Positions 16,504 through 18,038 of a DNA stretch of 18,038 bases are shown in pieces. The stretch comes from Aphodosoma sp045614825. Lineage in GTDB: Bacteria; Bacteroidota; Bacteroidia; Bacteroidales; Paludibacteraceae. The position numbers and the translations under genes are program-made. Position 1 is the first letter of the stretch. Each line of letters opens with the position of its first letter. The notes under the pieces are model-generated. The model had not been told where the DNA came from. It did no database searches and worked only from the letters and a program-made list of their open reading frames with translations. Location of the stretch: the NCBI GenBank assembly GCA_045614825.1, contig JAZLDO010000148.1:1-18038 (forward strand), in the 5' to 3' direction.

Positions 16504-16587
16504 TAACTAATAACTCATAACCAATCACTAGTAACAAATAACCGATAACAGGCAACTAGTTACTAGTAACTGGTAACTAGTAACTAA
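16504..16587 (+). repeat. Twelve-unit degenerate heptad array in the leader of the DPM1-like gene
   Basis: Reading in steps of seven from 16504 gives TAACTAA, TAACTCA, TAACCAA, TCACTAG, TAACAAA, TAACCGA, TAACAGG, CAACTAG, TTACTAG, TAACTGG, TAACTAG, TAACTAA. The first four positions are almost constant (TAAC) and the last three vary around TAG. The 84-nt array is exactly 12 units long and ends 5 nt before the ATG at 16593. Confidence 0.85.
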
Positions 16588-16592
16588 TTATC

Positions 16593-17336
16593 ATGCATAG
16601 CGATTCAGTAGTAATTATTCCTACTTACAACGAAAAGGAAAATATCGAAAAAATCATCCGTGCCATCTTCGCACTCCCTAAATGTTTCCACATCCTAGTC
16701 ATCGACGATGGTTCGCCTGACGGCACTGCAACTATAGTAAAAAATCTTCAAAAAGAATTTACAGAAGAACTACATATTGTCGAGCGAACAGGTAAACTTG
16801 GTCTTGGGACTGCCTACATCGCAGGTTTTAAATGGGTTCTTGACCACAATTATGAATATGCCTTTGAAATGGATGCAGACTTCTCTCATCCTGTACCAAA
16901 ACTACTTGAACTATACGATGCTTGTGCCAATCAAGGTGCCGATGTAGCTATTGGCTCTCGCTATGTAGGCAATGTTGTCAATGTAGTCAATTGGCCAATG
17001 GGTCGCGTACTTATGAGTTACTACGCTTCTAAATATGTACGCTGCGTCACAGGTCTCCCTGTTGCCGACACTACTGCAGGTTTCAAATGCTACCGCCGTC
17101 AAGTACTTCAAACTATCGAATTCGATAAAATCCGCTTCAAAGGCTATGCTTTCCAAATCGAAATGAAATTCACAGCCTACAAATGTGGTTTTACAATCAA
17201 AGAAGTACCTATCGTATTCGTCAACCGCGTCGAAGGCACATCAAAAATGTCAGGTGGCATCTTCTCTGAAGCCCTCTTTGGCGTCGTAAAACTCAAAATA
17301 TCAAGCTGGTTCCGCAAATATCCACAAAAACAATAA
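16593..17336 (+). CDS. Polyprenol monophosphomannose synthase (DPM1-like, GT2)
   Basis: This 247-aa soluble enzyme matches the dolichol/polyprenyl-phosphate mannose synthase group of GT2, which transfers mannose from GDP-mannose to a polyprenyl phosphate at the inner membrane. Motifs are VVIIPTYNEKENIEKII (6-22), LVIDDGSPDGT (35-45), GKLGLGTAYIAGF (67-79), the metal-binding DADFSHP (94-100), GSRYVGN (121-127), NWPMGRVLMSYYASKYVR (133-150), DTTAGFKCY (159-167), GYAFQIEM (184-191) and VNRVEGTSKMS (210-220). There is no transmembrane C-terminal domain, as in the single-domain DPM1 type. The lipid-linked mannose could serve GT-C enzymes such as the YfhO-family protein upstream, which is inference. 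It is preceded by its own promoter and a 12-unit heptad leader. Mannose as the sugar follows the family and is not proven here. Confidence 0.88.
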   Translation: MHSDSVVIIPTYNEKENIEKIIRAIFALPKCFHILVIDDGSPDGTATIVKNLQKEFTEELHIVERTGKLGLGTAYIAGFKWVLDHNYEYAFEMDADFSHPVPKLLELYDACANQGADVAIGSRYVGNVVNVVNWPMGRVLMSYYASKYVRCVTGLPVADTTAGFKCYRRQVLQTIEFDKIRFKGYAFQIEMKFTAYKCGFTIKEVPIVFVNRVEGTSKMSGGIFSEALFGVVKLKISSWFRKYPQKQ

Positions 17337-17366
17337 TATTTCAACATATAAGTACAGAAATATTTT
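17335..17366 (+). terminator. Possible weak terminator after the DPM1-like gene
   Basis: AATATTTC (17335-17342, starting in the stop codon) can pair with GAAATATT (17357-17364) across a 14-nt loop. Four T follow (17363-17366), then GTGTTGGTTTT. The AT-rich stem and short T-run make this uncertain. Confidence 0.35.
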
Positions 17367-17420
17367 GTGTTGGTTTTCTATGTTATAGTGATGTTTATTT
17401 GTTTTGTGGTGACGATTTGT

Positions 17421-17576
17421 TTTTTTTAAGTACATGCCTTAAATTATAAAATATCCCCAAGCTAGCTAATTACAAGGCTTGTACTAAAAAAAAATATATT
17501 ATCCTATTAGAAACAAAAAAACTCCCACTGCACAATAATAAACTTAAAAACATAAAATATGTACTTATGTTAAAAA
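17421..17576 (+). repeat. AAGTACA inverted-repeat intergenic element, copy B
   Basis: TTTTAAGTACATGCC (ending 17438) can pair with GGCTTGTACTAAAA (17476-17489) with one mismatch and one bulge. The 22-nt block shared exactly with copy A is at 17555-17576, 15 nt before the prfB ATG. Copy B carries the hairpin arms in the reverse order to copy A, while the shared block keeps the same orientation. This accounts for most of the 255-nt gap; I see no clear TAnnTTTG promoter for prfB in it. Confidence 0.6.
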
Positions 17577-17591
17577 CAAAAATATCTAAAA

Positions 17592-18038
17592 ATGATTACT
17601 ACTGACCAAATAAAAGCTGCTATCGACCGAGTTGAATCTCTCTACAAATACCTCAACATCGAAGAAAAGAAAATTCAACTCGAAGAAGAAGAACTAAAAA
17701 CCCAAGCCCCTGAGTTTTGGCAAGACCAAAAACGTGCTGAAGCTCAAATGAAGCTTGTCAAAGGCCTAAAATTCTGGATTGAAGGCTATAATACTGTCAA
17801 CGCTGCTGTCAACGAAGTGCAAATTGCCTACGATTTCTACAAAGAAGAGGCTATGACCGAAGACGAAGTCGACGAGGCTTACAACCACGCTATCACTCTC
17901 ATCGAGGACCTCGAAATGCGCAATATGCTCCGTCGCGAAGAGGACAAACTCGGCGCCGTAATCAAGATTGTTGCAGGTGCAGGTGGCACCGAGGCTCAAG
18001 ACTGGGGTCAAATGCTCATGCGTATGTACCTCCGCTGG
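17592..18038 (+). CDS. prfB: Peptide chain release factor 2, 5' part (runs off the window)
   Basis: RF2 reads UAA and UGA and triggers peptide release on the ribosome. The window holds the first 149 codons, without a stop. The N-terminal helical domain reads TDQIKAAIDRVESLYKYLN, then EEEELKTQAPEFWQDQKRAE. It ends with GAGGTEAQDWGQMLMRMYLRW (129-149), which is diagnostic for RF1/RF2, with the DW form typical of RF2. The GGQ catalytic and SPF recognition motifs lie beyond the edge. The classic RF2 programmed +1 frameshift site (CTT TGA) should fall near the YL of SLYKYLN, but the frame there reads CTC AAC (17652-17657) and stays open. So this RF2 appears to be made without frameshifting. Confidence 0.95.
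   Translation, partial: MITTDQIKAAIDRVESLYKYLNIEEKKIQLEEEELKTQAPEFWQDQKRAEAQMKLVKGLKFWIEGYNTVNAAVNEVQIAYDFYKEEAMTEDEVDEAYNHAITLIEDLEMRNMLRREEDKLGAVIKIVAGAGGTEAQDWGQMLMRMYLRW

Noticed and set aside
16504..16587. CRISPR-like array
   Set aside because: Units are 7 nt with no spacers, and no cas genes are present.

Overview
This window looks like a chromosomal stretch from a Bacteroidota member, most likely Bacteroidales. I infer this from several things. Promoters match the TTTG/TTG - 19-21 nt - TAnnTTTG pattern. Start codons lack Shine-Dalgarno sequences. The gene order tgt-lptG-mfd-yfhO and gpsA-pgi, and protein details such as the short Pgi and a FISUMP-like surface protein with a degenerate C-terminal sorting-like tail, also fit. 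No rRNA, tRNA, insertion sequence, phage gene or CRISPR array is visible.

Layout. (1) 1-1200: a secreted Bacteroidales surface-protein gene, split by one in-frame amber codon, with its own promoter and a strong terminator. (2) 1297-10541: a tight + strand operon of tgt (queuosine tRNA modification), an LptF/LptG permease (LPS export), mfd (transcription-coupled repair), a YfhO-family multi-pass membrane protein and a family 2 glycosyltransferase; gaps are 12, -1, 4 and 3 nt. (3) 10454-13667: a convergent - strand operon of a family 4 glycosyltransferase, an IspD/TarI-type cytidylyltransferase and a low-GC CDP-glycerol glycerophosphotransferase-like protein, probably for a surface polymer. The two operons meet at interlocked terminators, each overlapping the other's last gene. 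(4) 13868-16330: gpsA and pgi on the - strand (glycerol-3-phosphate and hexose-phosphate metabolism). (5) 16465-18038: a divergent DPM1-like polyprenyl-phosphate mannose synthase, then the 5' part of prfB (RF2), which runs off the window.

Taken together this is mostly core metabolism mixed with envelope glycan genes. The cytidylyltransferase plus polyol-phosphate transferase, the GpsA supply of glycerol-3-phosphate, the polyprenyl-P-mannose synthase, YfhO and the glycosyltransferases could contribute to one surface-glycan programme, but that link is inference.

The most unusual signal is not a gene. Degenerate 7-nucleotide tandem arrays sit directly before the start codons of three genes: the DPM1-like gene with 12 units, the cytidylyltransferase with 5, and pgi with two oppositely oriented blocks of 4. 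Each array has its own heptad sequence, and a further three-unit array is embedded in the mfd reading frame. A second signal is a pair of diverged, same-orientation intergenic elements, about 133 and 156 nt, built around AAGTACA/TGTACTT inverted repeats.
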